This document shows, piece after piece, positions 31,795 to 50,425 of a stretch of 64,000 nt of DNA (its first letter is position 1; each line of letters opens with the position of its first letter). A model generated the notes under the pieces. It made no database searches. It was not told where the DNA came from and saw only the letters and a list, made by a program, of their open reading frames with translations. The stretch is from contig OY282559.1 in NCBI GenBank assembly GCA_958295665.1, positions 62,001 to 126,000 of the forward strand, in the 5' to 3' direction. This stretch comes from Tipula vernalis. Lineage: Eukaryota > Arthropoda > Insecta > Diptera > Tipulidae. The position numbers and the translations under genes were made by a program.

Positions 31795-32627
31795 TGGCCT
31801 TATTCTGGTAATTCCCGGGGAACGGGGAATAATATTTTTAGGGGGGAATAAACAAACATTTTCGTTAAAAATATATTCCCCATCAATTCTTTCATAAAAT
31901 CGGTGTGGAAAAACAAATGTCAAAACTGCTGTAATTGGGAATAATTTTTCACCAATAAAAAATCTTTCCCGAACACCAGTACTGCGATTTTGTTGTGTAC
32001 ATGAGAGTATGGGAGTAAATAACCGGAAGCCGGAACGTAATCGTATTTTCAAATGTTGATGTGTTAGTGAATGTTCTATTTTTGTTTATTTTTTATTTGA
32101 GATTGACGAGAGTTAATTTTAAAATATTAAGGATTTAGAATATAAATTATATTAGATTTTTAAAATTTAAATGGGACAAAAATCAGTAGCCGCCAAAAGT
32201 TAAACTTCAGCAAAATTATTTAAAAATACTACACTATATTAAAATTATAGATAAAACATAAATACTCCAATATATTGTACGCACTATATGTATTACTACA
32301 CACATTCATTACTTACCATATATGTATATTAAATTTAATTTTTTTATTATAAATTGACAAAAAAAAAATTGTAAACCTAAAACATACAATTCAAAATGTC
32401 AATATTCCCATATTCCCAATCTAAAAAGCATGGGAAAAAATATTCCCATAGGAAGATAAGCACCAAAAAATTTGAACCGATTTTACCCGATTGAATAATT
32501 TTTGATGCTTACTGGTACAAATACAATAAATGACAACACACATTAACAATATTTTATACTTTACATGGTGTACGTATACAAAACTCCCTGTGAGTAAGCT
32601 CCCATGTACACAACAAAATCGCAGTAC
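31795..32627. repeat. Inverted-repeat region related to the 61-kb element
   Basis: TACTGCGATTTTGTTGTGTACATG (about 31980-32003) pairs exactly with a complementary stretch at about 32604-32627. The left flank GTGGCCTTATTCTGGTAATT resembles the ends of the foldback at 61.0-61.57 kb. Non-coding. Confidence 0.5.
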
Positions 32628-32646
32628 AGGTGCACATTTTTAAAAA

Positions 32647-33112
32647 TTGAAGGTAGCCGCATGCCAAAAGACTTCAGGTTTTTCGACACGCAGTCTACAC
32701 TAAAAAGATAAACACCCCTATTCCCTTAGTCGTGTCACTTGTCACTTGTACCGACAATCAAATTTTGGTATTCTCTTAGTCAATCGATGTGGCAATCGTC
32801 GCTTGAAGTGACAAACATCCTTTTACGCCGCATTCTCTTATATATATTATCACTTCGATCGACTAATAGAATACCAATTTAAAGTTGAAGTGACCCGACA
32901 GTTGTCACATCGAATGAAGTGACACGACCAAGGGAATAGGGGTAAAAAATTTTCCATCTCTCTTGTGTTATATTCTAAAAAGTTACTAAATGTTTTTGTT
33001 GTTGTACTTTTTTTGGTAACTTTTTTACAATATAACACAAGGCAGATGGAAAAATTGTATCTTTTTAGTGTAGACTGCGTGTCGAAAAACCTGGTCTTTT
33101 GGCATGCGGCAG
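32647..33112. mobile_element. Foldback element with a second one nested inside
   Basis: The outer arms (about 32647-32707 and 33051-33112) contain GCATGCCAAAAGAC, TTTTTCGACACGCAGTCTAC and their complements. Immediately inside the left arm lies another inverted pair, CCCCTATTCCC...CGTGTCACTT at 32707-32735 and its complement at about 32916-32941. This marks a second element inserted in the first. No coding sequence. Confidence 0.7.
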
Positions 33113-34759
33113 CCTTGAACTGACTTAGATCTTATTTTCATGAAATATCAGCGTTGCTTTAAATGCATTGCACCATCATATAAACGATAGGCGTTATGCT
33201 TGCCCTTATTTTGTTGCATCTGAAAATTATAAGTTCAATCGAAGGCGTTCGTACCTTAGTGTCGATTAAACTATTTCATATTTCTGTTAGTCCTAAGAGA
33301 TAATTAAATCTAACGAAACTAAAAATAAAAGAAAATCTGTTAAAAACAGTTTATCGCAATGAAGAAAAGCCAGGAATTTTACAAATAACTTGATTAATAT
33401 TGATGGTATTTATAAGACAGATAATCATAGTGAGAATAGTGTAAATAATGTAAAAATTGTTGTAAATAACGTTAAGATAGCCACTATAATAATTTAGGAA
33501 TAGGTTCTCTTGAAGTTCAACTCAAGGAAGGAGTTCAGGGGAAAAAAATTTTCATCATTGAAAAAATTTACAACAAACTGCCTTTATTAAATAACTGGTT
33601 ATTTATTTTTGAAAATATTAAAACTCATTCTTTCTTTTCTATTAGGTGCATTAAAAGGCGATTCGAAAATTTCATGATTTGAAGACTACGTGAAATTTGT
33701 AAAGCATGAGATCCACCGCTTCCATAATAAATAAAATTTAATTAGTTTTAAGAATAGGTTAAAATTTTAGTATACTATATTTGTTATTTTATTATTATTA
33801 ACGTATGTACTTACATAAATACTGCGAATAATCCAAAATTAATTAAAAAGTTATAAAGTTATAATTAAAAAAATTACATTCAACTTTGATCAATATTTTA
33901 TTTTTATTATATGGGACATTTTCAATTCAAGCCGTTTGTTTGTTCAATTTATATTTAATTTAATTTATCAAAATGTTTTTTGATTTTATGTTTAATTTAA
34001 TTTATTTTAAGTTTTAAATTTGCTCATATAATAAATATTTTATTTTTTACTTTTATCACAACTGTTCTGATTTATCGCTTAGCTTTTTTTCTTACAGAAT
34101 TGAATTTGGAATTAATTTTCTTAATAATAATAATAGAACATAGCAGGTAAGTTAACTTAATAAAATACATAAGTTTTGATTATTTTACAGATAACTTGTA
34201 ACGAAATTCAGAACTTCATACAATCTTTCTAAATGTAATATTTGATCAGTGCAATTTTTATTATTTATTATTTACAAGTTAGTATTTACTTTAATTTAAT
34301 TTTAGGTTTCACCAACATATTCCCTCGTGTTAAGAAAATACAAGGCGTATTTTTCCTAACGGAAGGATCATCATAAATATTGCAATGAGCTTTAACAAAA
34401 GTCTTTTAAAGTGTGATTACTAAATAGGTAAATGTAATTAGGTGAAGTTATATTAACAGTTTCGGAAGCATAATTAATTTTGTTACTGGATTGTGTTGGT
34501 TGTGTTGGTAGCCGTTTTGATGGTTGCAACTCTAATACTCCAAAAACATCGACGGAGCGAACAGCGGCTCTAAATTAGAATAAATGTATTTCCATAAGAG
34601 CGAACACATTGAGCGGTGTCAAACTAGCAGTTTGTATTTGTTGAGGTGATGAATGTCATTTATATTTATTGTTGTTATTTTTAAAGTAAATGCTTGGAAA
34701 CCTCTAATTTTAGCTGAATATAACATCCAAATGGTCATAAGAGAAAGGCAATTGTAAAA
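33113..34759. other. AT-rich spacer without recognisable gene
   Basis: No frame over 60 codons resembles a known protein. The direct word TGTTGGTTGTGTTGGTAGCC near 34495 may be degraded LTR of the neighbouring BEL/Pao fragment, but this could not be confirmed. Confidence 0.35.
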
Positions 34760-35108
34760 CAAATCTCGAAGACTAAAATCATAAAGACGTAGAGAAGCGA
34801 AGTCAGGCGTAGAGCGCCGCTTATGTGTTTGGGATATAATTATTCCATCAGCACCCGGATGAGTTTGCGTTATTCGTCCGAGTAGCTAATGACTGGGGTC
34901 CAAATTATCATCTTTCACTAGCACTAGTTCATCGAAGTTGATAGCAAGGTTGCCCTTTCTCCATTTGGCTTGTTCCTGCAACGTATTTAGGTAATCATTG
35001 AAACAGGATTTCCAGAAGGATTCTGCAAGTCGTTGAATGTTTTGCCATCTGGAGAGTTTCTGTACAGGTACGTTTTCTAATAATAGTTCAAGAATTGCCA
35101 TCAATGAT
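34760..35108 (-). mobile_element. BEL/Pao retrotransposon pol 3'-end fragment
   Basis: The minus strand encodes the C-terminal pol region typical of BEL/Pao elements. First comes LSRWQNIQRLAESFWKSC with YLNTLQEQAKWRKG, then LVLVKDDNLDPSH. After an in-frame TAG the frame continues with LGRITQTHPGADGIII, the conserved segment that normally follows. No reverse transcriptase or integrase core is left. Confidence 0.85.
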
Positions 35109-36021
35109 TCTCCCCAGGCGTAAATATTTCTAGGCTAGTGTTTAGAATACCGTCTATTTGTGTTACTAACGTAGTCATCTTCTCAAAATAAAAATTTTGC
35201 TTCTTTCGTTGTTTTTCGGAAATGATAATGGGTTTGACCCATAATTAACCTTTCAAAAATTGGTTGTTATAATTAGAAAACTTGCTTTAAATGGTATTAG
35301 TATTTTTGGGGAGATTTTTTTGCTTGTCAAATCGAGGATAACCCGATTGAAATGAGATTTCGGGTGAAATTTGGTAGAAAATCTTGAACCAAAACAAACA
35401 TTTTCAATATTTTACAGAACTGCTACCCCTGTAATAACACCAAATTTTAATAAAACAAATAAAAATAAAAAAGTTTATGATAGTCAAGTTAGTATTTAAT
35501 CTGTGGTAGTAACGGTATCCTGCACTGCCCAAGAAAAAAAATCGCACTTTCAATCCTGTTTTTAATTTTTATTAATCTTGCGTAAGCCAATTATTCTTTT
35601 CTGTTTTATTTTCAAAAGTTCAAATTTTCCTTTGTTAGAATATATAGCCGATTCGCGCGTTGCGTGATTTTGAAAAGCGAGATTTTGAAGTTAGCAGTTT
35701 AAAAATTAACCTTATCCGTTAAATTTTTTCATTTTATTTCAACACTTAATAACAATAGGTTTTAGTATTTCAGAGGCAAAAACCATTCATTTAAAAAAAA
35801 TCCAAATTTTATGAAAATATTTTGGGACACCATCCCGAAAATAAAAATCCCCCAAAAATACAAAACAACGTGCTCATTAAAAACGAAAACCCGATTAAAT
35901 TTTTATTAATCACAATATGAAAACAAAAGGAATCCACATAATTGCTCATCATACTTGCAATGCTAAGCGGCTTTGGGGATTTCTTTTTATTTTAGTATGT
36001 ACGTGAAATACAAAACTAAAT
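35109..36021. other. AT-rich spacer, nothing recognised
   Basis: Neither open frames with similarity nor clear repeats are visible. Confidence 0.35.
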
Positions 36022-36940
36022 ATTAATAGTTATTTATGGTACTAGTGATATAAAAGGAAAACACGTAAAACGAGATATTATCCACGAGCGACAATATCCC
36101 GAGTGGATAATATCTCTTTACTCGCGAGTGGCATACAACGTTTTATCCACTTTTGTTGAAATAAATTTCGTAAATTAATAAGAAATAGTTCCATTTTGTG
36201 TTTTCACACTGTAGCATTGAATTTTGAAATACTTGTGTACTTTAATTTAATTTAACTACTTTTTGGACAATTAAATATAGTTTTTCATTCAATTTGGCTA
36301 CGAATAATTTTCCAATGATTACTCAACATTTTGTTATACAAAATATAACTCACGTTACTCCTAGCAGCGTGGGTTATACAATAACAATGGGTAATTTTAC
36401 ATTTTCTTTATTTGAAATCAGCATAGTTATCGGGCTATTATATATTAAAAGTGGATAATATATATATTTATCCACTTTTGATATATAATAGCCCGATAAC
36501 AATGCTGATTTTAAATAAAGAAAATGTAAAATTATCCATTGTTATTGTATAACCCACGCTGCAACGTGAGTTATATTTTGTATAACAAAATGTTGAGTAG
36601 TCATTGGAAAATTATTCGTAGCCAAATTGGATGAAAAACTATATTCAATTGTAAAAATTAAAGTACACCATAACAATTTAAAGAAAAGTTACTATGATAA
36701 AATGTACATACATATTTGAAAATTCAATGCTACAGTGTGAAAACACAAAATGGAACTATTTCTTAATAATTTACGAAATTTATTTCAACAAAAGTGGATA
36801 AAACGTTGTATGCCACTCGTGAGCAAAGAGATATTATCCAGTCGGTACAATGTCCCACTCGGTTATCGCCTCGTGGGACAAACATATCCCTCTTGGCTAA
36901 TATCTCGTTTTGCTCACTAGTACCATAAATAACTATTAAT
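36022..36940. mobile_element. 919-bp foldback element, nearly full-length palindrome
   Basis: The two halves are inverted copies of one another from ATTAATAGTTATTTATGGTA at the left edge to the complement at 36940. The centre is near 36465 (AGTGGATAATATATATATTT). Sub-blocks such as AACGAGATATTATCC, ACAATATCCCGAG and AATAATTTTCCAATGA recur on the opposite strand. Small indels separate the arms. It encodes nothing recognisable. Confidence 0.85.
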
Positions 36941-37033
36941 TTACTTTCCAATGCTTTATGTTTATAATAAAATAATTTCTTTTGGTTTTTTAGCTTAATT
37001 TATTTTTTTATTAATTTTTTTTTAAAAAAAAAA

Positions 37034-37073
37034 CCCGACGTTTCGACGGCATGGGATGTGCCGTCGAAACGTG
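37034..37073. repeat. Perfect small hairpin CGACGTTTCGACGGCA
   Basis: ACGTTTCGACGGCA and its complement TGCCGTCGAAACGT flank TGGGATG. It lies between an A-rich/T-rich tract and the Penelope-like fragment. A stem of this kind could be part of a Penelope-like element, but this is a guess. Confidence 0.55.
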
Positions 37074-37234
37074 GGGTCATTTTCAAGGGTACCATTTTAT
37101 ACTATAATTTCAAAGATTTTTCTTTTTTTTTTTTTATTTTTTTTTTATAACGAATGTTTTTCTAAAGTAACTAGAGTTCAATTTAAAATTTATAAAATAC
37201 TCAGTTAAACAGAAAAATAATTTAAGTTATACAA

Positions 37235-37490
37235 TTATAATGAAACAATTTTAAATTTAGAAGATCTATAAATGCTTTCCAAAATTAATCTTTTATTGAG
37301 ATTTTGCTCCTTAAAAAGTATCTCAGCGTCATCTATATATAATGAGTGGTTACTTCCATGAAGATGATTCGATAAAGTGCTGTGTGACGGTTTAAACTCA
37401 TACGTAGAATCATAAATATGTTGACGAACCCGCTTTTTTAAATTTTGTTTAGTTTGACCTACATACTCTTTTCCACGTGCAATTTTGGTA
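37235..37490 (-). mobile_element. Penelope-like element fragment: GIY-YIG endonuclease C-terminus
   Basis: An uninterrupted 84-codon minus-strand frame ending in a stop reads KEYVGQTKQNLKKRVRQH, then LSNHLHGSNHSLYIDDAEIL and LNKRLILESIYRS. This order (YVGQT, Arg-x-x-x-H, NH...H, then the KRLILES motif) is that of the GIY-YIG endonuclease domain at the end of Penelope-like retroelement proteins. The upstream GIY half and reverse transcriptase are missing. It was found by reading the strand, since it has no start codon. Confidence 0.8.
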
Positions 37491-37771
37491 CTTATTTAGT
37501 ACTTATTTTTTTTTGACGGAAATTGCTCGAAAAAATGATATTCTGATATGAGTATTAATAATATTTAATTTTTTAGATAATTTTGAGACGAAAAAATAAT
37601 CGAATAAATACTAAATTACTAAATACTTAATTTTTTTTAGCAATTATTGGATATGTTTTTATTGAATGTCAAATTTCCGCTTAAAACTTTTGCTATAAAA
37701 AACAAAAAAAAAAAAAAATTATTTTCTCTTTTTAGCGTATTTTACTATTCAGTAAAATTATCCCTATAATC

Positions 37772-38484
37772 CCTAACAGTATTTAAATATTTAATTAGCC
37801 AACCCTGCAGAAAATAACAGGAAAGGACAAGGTATTTAACGCTTTTTAAAAATTATGATCGATTGAGATTTATTCGCATTTAAAACGACCCTATTAGAGA
37901 CCGACCAACTAACGATATTACTTAAATCTTTGTTTATCAGAGAAATATTCCTAACAATAAAATTCTGATCTAAACAACTATTTCTATAAATTTGAACGTC
38001 ATCAGCCAAAATGTGAAATAGACAATGTTGAATAGAGTATTCTATGTCATTAATGTACATAGAAAATAATAGAGGGTCCAGCACTAAACCTTGAGGCAAG
38101 CCGGAAATTACAGGGAGGAAATCAGACAAAAAATTGTCGATAAAAACTGCCTGAGAACAATTAGAAAGATAGGTTAGAATCAATTTGGCAGCGGAAACCG
38201 AAAATCTGAGCTGAGATAAGAGTTTATAAAAAAGAATTCTATGATTAAAAGAATCAAAGACCTTAGAAAAATCGAACAAAGCTAAAGAAGTCAATTCCCT
38301 ATTACTCATATTACGCCTAATATCATCACATACATTTAATAACGCAGTAGGTGCTATGCAATTTTCTAAACCCAGATTGGAAGGAACTGATTAAACTATT
38401 GCTATTTATGGTAGATGTGATTGAATTTGATTTTTAACATTTTGATGGGGGATTATTTTACTTAGCTTCCACTGATCTGGACCA
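37772..38484 (-). mobile_element. CR1-like LINE reverse transcriptase fragment
   Basis: The frame at 37836-38309 (minus) carries LFDFSKVFDSFNHR, SGLPQGLVLDPLLFSMYIND and an active site mutated from FADD to LADD. At the DNA level it matches the better-preserved element at 59.6-60.4 kb, with an internal deletion near 38436. Decayed, no full ORF. Confidence 0.85.
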
Positions 38485-38590
38485 ACAGACCAGAAGATTT
38501 ATGATATTGGGTGACTTCAATTTACCAAACTTGGAGTGGGTATATGATGATGATTTTTCTCCGACATTCAGTCACTTGGTTTAAAGCAAT
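38485..38590 (+). mobile_element. LINE endonuclease scrap on the opposite strand
   Basis: The plus strand reads RRFMILGDFNLPNLEW, the GDFN catalytic block of an apurinic-like LINE endonuclease, before a stop. It abuts the minus-strand RT fragment exactly where homology of that fragment ends. Confidence 0.7.
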
Positions 38591-38826
38591 GTGTTAGGCT
38601 GGAAACACACCGAATTAGACAACGTTTTTTTCTTGTCTTAAAGCGACTTGCGGCCAAAATGCATACGATTATATAGCGCTATAGACACTGAATCCATGTG
38701 TTAATTCACAAGACAAAACTGATTGAATCAAAAAAAAATAAGTGTTTGAAGTCGTTTCGTGATCGCTGTTTTATAAATCAAATTAATAAGGATTTTTATG
38801 GTACAAAAAAAATTGTATTAAATACA

Positions 38827-39115
<289 letters not shown>

Positions 39116-39232
39116 CTGCCGAATCTTTAGCTTGGTTTATCATATTTATATATAAAATAATATGCACATAATACAACATCATCCTCTAACTCCGACGACA
39201 TTTTGTATTCTATGAAATCAATTCACACCAAT

Positions 39233-39660
39233 CTATGCCGCGGTATGATAAACAGGCTCACATTTGGCATAGTTTTTTACTTGAAACGGTAATTTCAGTT
39301 GAAAATCTTTATCTTGTAGTACACGAGCGGAAGCGTAAACATTAAGCAGCTGCAAAATATCAGCAGAATCGATTTTGGAAACTAATAAATCAAGTACAAA
39401 AGTAGCTGATATTTCTAACCTACGAATAAACAATGTTTCAATATCCAATAACTTGCATTTTCCTCTAAAAGGAGAAAGTAGGAAAGCTATATACATTAAG
39501 AAACGTTTTTGACAGTTCCCAATACGATCAATGACATATTGATCGTGAAAATCTCTGGAGAATCTGTTAATGAAACCAAACATCAAATTGGCCTTAGATA
39601 TGTCTGTGGAATGACAAGGCCGAGGTAAAGGTAATATCAAGATCTTTGTATGAGTAAACT
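39233..39660 (-). mobile_element. CR1-like LINE ORF2 C-terminal fragment
   Basis: The minus frame contains LMFGFINRFSRDF, then IGNCQKRFLMYIAFLLSP and LFIRRLEISATFVLDLLVSK. This matches the thumb/C-terminal pattern of CR1-group ORF2 (LGFI..R, IQ.RFL.YLA, RR..A...FL). No RT core adjoins. Confidence 0.75.
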
Positions 39661-39699
39661 CTATTAATTATCTCATGTATATTATTCTAGAAAAACTAG

Positions 39700-41490
39700 A
39701 ACTCTTTTCGAGTTTGATAGTAGGTCAAGGATAGCGGAAAAAAACAAATTACTATTGTTTTTGATTTTGAATTTTATAATTCATTCAAAAAAGTTTTTTT
39801 TATTTTTGAATCGTTGAGCCTTGAAAATGGTCAACAAGACTGAAATATTGGCAAAATAAAGTAGCCCAAGTATTTTTAAATCCAACTATTTTATAATATT
39901 CCATAATATATCCATAACTTAGTTCTGGGTTAACCTTTGTTTGAGTTACGAATTATTATAAGAAAACATATGCACCGTGTCGCAATTATTGGGAACTCAC
40001 AGAACTCACTATATAAAAATTGTATACATGTGTGTGTGTGAAAATAATATTAGCGGGAATATTTTTTAATGTGTATGTGTGTAAATGTCAAGCTCGAAAT
40101 TTGGCGGGTAAATCAAATTATTTATTAATGAAACAAAATTTATATTTTTGTATTTTTATTTTGGTAACCAAATATATAATACAATATAAAATGGCGTCGA
40201 GCGTCCGTAAAAATATTTATTAACACAAAAAAAAAATCAATATCACTAAACCACTGCACCGATCAACCTATTATAATAAGACGCAAAAACAAACTGATAA
40301 ACTATGTAAGTAAAAAAAAATTGTTACATAAAATGTATACATATACGCACCAATACTATGTTGTATTTTTAATGAATTCGAGTTGTGTGAGTTTCGGATA
40401 TTTTGTCAAAATCCAAAGGAAAATACAGTAGCTCAATTTTGAGTTCTGTGTTGTTATACTTGGGAGAGGATAAAAAAAGAGCAAAAAGTTATAATATTGG
40501 TCTACAAAAAAGCTATTGAACAAAACATAATCTATTAATTATGTTATTTTGTAGGAAATAGTCGCAATGCATAATCGTTGGTAATAAATACATAAATATT
40601 CGGTGTACAATTTGTATTTGGAACGCGATACAGGGCAGATTAATTAGTCCTATATAAAAGTGATAATTAATTAGTGCGATTTATAAGTGTGAATAATGTG
40701 AAAGTGTATTAAAGTGAATTCTGATTTGTGAGTTAACTTTGGAATAATTGTGTAGTATTAATTGTGTATTTATTGTGAAATATTTGTGGAATCTTTGTTA
40801 TTTCTGTTTTCCGTGTAGCATTGTTAATCAACGCTATTTTAAATAGCATTAGAAATTATACTCGGTTTTGTTACATTAAAGTCGGACATCAATAATATTA
40901 TTTTAATAAAAAATATGAAATTACGATCTCCTTCGTATCAGTATGACGTGGCAATAACTATATGTTACATTGATTTATCTGTACATTTTATTGGCAAGCG
41001 GTTACAGGTTTATCTAGATAAGACCGAGGATTTCCGTGAAAGCCAAATTGCAATAAATGTTCAATTAGTATTATTTAATTTCATTTTGTCTAGTTATTTG
41101 TAAAATTGTAATAAAACGAGGGTTTCTTAACATTTTATCTATAAGGGGTTCGTTTCCCACTCGATTCATAGTTCGAAATTGAATATTCCAACAAGACGCA
41201 TGCGGCAGAAACTTGTTCTTTCTACTAAAAATTAAAAATACAAATCTGTTTCGATTTAATTAAAATTAAAAAAATTATTTATTCATATTAATAAATTTAT
41301 TATATCACATTTTATTGTTAATTATACAAGAACAACATATTTTAATTATTATTAAACTTATTATATAAAAGGAAATTTATTTAAGCATACGTTCTCTTGC
41401 ACTCTTTCTTTTACTTATTTTATTAAATCATCATCAGTCGAACCTTTGGTTTATATTCTGTACAGTATCGTTTTTCGACCACAATTAGAT
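39700..41490. other. Spacer downstream of the GPCR gene
   Basis: AT-rich. A 62-codon frame at 40915-41103 and a 67-codon frame at 40020-40223 match nothing I know. A possible GPCR polyadenylation signal (AATAAA on the minus strand) lies at 41419-41424. Confidence 0.4.
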
Positions 41491-41494
41491 GTCA

Positions 41495-48425
<6,931 letters not shown>

Positions 48426-48428
<3 letters not shown>

Positions 48429-48615
48429 TCGTTGAGAAATGCAGAATGTGTAAGTCCAAAAACTATTTTTTTCAGGAGACAATGAAAACTATTTCACTCT
48501 CCTTATCGTCTATATTCAAACACTAAATTATTTTCTAAATTTTTCGCCTTAAAAAAACTTTTTGAGAAAAGGAAAATTGTAAAAAAGGACTTACACATTC
48601 AGCATTTCTCGACGA

Positions 48616-48619
<4 letters not shown>
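48426..48619. mobile_element. MITE inside the (TA)n tract
   Basis: ATCATCGTTGAGAAATGCAG with GAATGTGTAAGTCC at the left pairs with GGACTTACACATTC and GCATTTCTCGACGACGAT at the right. TA repeats flank both sides, so target duplication (probably TA) cannot be delimited. Non-coding interior of about 130 bp. Confidence 0.75.
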
Positions 48620-48653
<34 letters not shown>

Positions 48654-49100
48654 CTATGTATATACATATACTATAAGTATGTTTATGTTTCAGTCAGTCC
48701 TTTATTGTTCAGCATCGTTTTGAACTCAACCTCACCGATTTCATTTGCGTTTATCGTGTTCCTTGCACCAAAAAATAGACCCTTTTTTTGTCAAGTTCGG
48801 TGGTCTTCGGTTGTCCCCTTATACCGCTTGGAAATTGATCGCATTTTCATATTTTTAATAACTTTATTTTTAGTGCTTACATCAAAAGTGATATATTTTC
48901 GGCTCCATTTAAGATATCTTTATAAGTTGTACCAACAAAAAGAAAGATCATAGATGGCTTTACATTATTCAAGTACCATTATTATAAGAGTTTTATTGAA
49001 ATGAATGTAAACCAAATATGTTGAGCTGTAGAGGGCGCAGCTACTAATCCATAAAAAAGATTGACCTACCATTCAAAAGATGAACATTCAACCTTTCTAT

Positions 49101-49138
<38 letters not shown>
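48618..49138. repeat. Short (TA)n tracts at 48618-48650 and 49104-49137
   Basis: Two TA runs of about 30 bp. Between them an 82-codon frame (48705-48953) matches no family I know and is treated as chance. Confidence 0.85.
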
Positions 49139-49139
<1 letters not shown>

Positions 49140-50192
49140 ATGGATGTACAAAAGACTGGCTAGTTTAGCCAGTACTTCGTTTTAAAATGAAAACGTATAT
49201 GCATATTATTATCTTCGATTTTATTATAAGAAACGAGTAAAATGAGAAAAAATTTACAAAATTTGTGATTATTATATTTCTTTTAAATGAGTAAACTTTT
49301 AAGAACATAAAATGTTTATTTCGAGCCATCCATGACTTCAAACTCGAAAAAATTTGATTGCTATCACTTTTTCATAACAAATTCTTCACATAAGTTCGTC
49401 GACATTTAAAAATAAGCAATTTTTTAAGTTGATGTAGATATAAACAATGACACAAAACATTGATTTCAAACAATATCAAGCGTTATTTTTACAACGAGAT
49501 TAAATTATTTGAGTTTCCTAACGGTTACAATAAAGGCAGTCAATAATTAAACGTTCAAATATATTTTTTATTTTTAAATAAAATTTCATCCTATATTACT
49601 ACAATTTGAATATTTTTTAGTTTCAATATAATTTTTGTCGATGTACTATCTGATCTATTTGACGAGTTTTCTTAACTATACTAAGTATAGAAACTGATCT
49701 GACGTCCTCTTGCCGTAACTTTTTGCGAAGAAATTCTATTCGCAGTCAATATTAGAATCTTCTTTAGGGTGGTTGCTGCTTGCTAGATTTTTCTTATTTT
49801 TGAATTGCGAGATAGCTCCATCCGTAAAATAATATATTTTTGGTGGAACCGTATATTTGGGCTCAGCTTAGCCTTCATACTGTGGGGTTTTCTTTAGAAA
49901 TTTAATAAATTTCGTTTGAAAACAATAAACTGCTGCTGTGTCTTGTTTCTTCATCTGATATTACTGCATAAGATAACATACTTATTTCGCCTTCGGACGA
50001 TCTAAAATACGCAACGATTGGAAGGGATGTTGCTTGATGAGTATAATAATGAGCTGCTTGTATCTCGTTTTGTAAATGGCTTTTGACAAACGCTTTTGAA
50101 AATTGACTTGAATTGAGTCCGAAAGCTCAAGCACAAAATTAAAAAAAAAAAGAAAAAAATCGATCCTAAAACCAATAAATTTTTTTTTAATC
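49139..50192. other. AT-rich spacer before the Jockey element
   Basis: No gene or repeat structure recognised. Confidence 0.4.
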
Positions 50193-50425
50193 ATATACAA
50201 TTATGGGGTGGGTGTGGGTGTGTTTCAATAGGGTAGGCGTTGACCGTTTATAGCCAATTATAAATTGGTTTATACTCCAACGTTGCAACTTTGTAGAAAC
50301 CATCAACTGTCTCTAGTTTACCTCCACGCGGTAGCACCTGGGCAACGTTTGTTTTGCATTTTTAATATATCACAACGGCTGAACTTCTAGAGGCGAGTGT
50401 AATAACACTATAAAAACAAAACGCA

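Noticed and set aside
33600..33720. Possible exon after TTTCTATTAG near 33645
   Set aside because: The frame closes quickly, and no partner exon or similarity was found.
40915..41103. 62-codon frame upstream of the GPCR 3' end
   Set aside because: No similarity, no upstream or downstream gene signals; length is within chance for AT-rich DNA.
48705..48953. 82-codon frame between TA tracts
   Set aside because: No recognisable domain or splice context.
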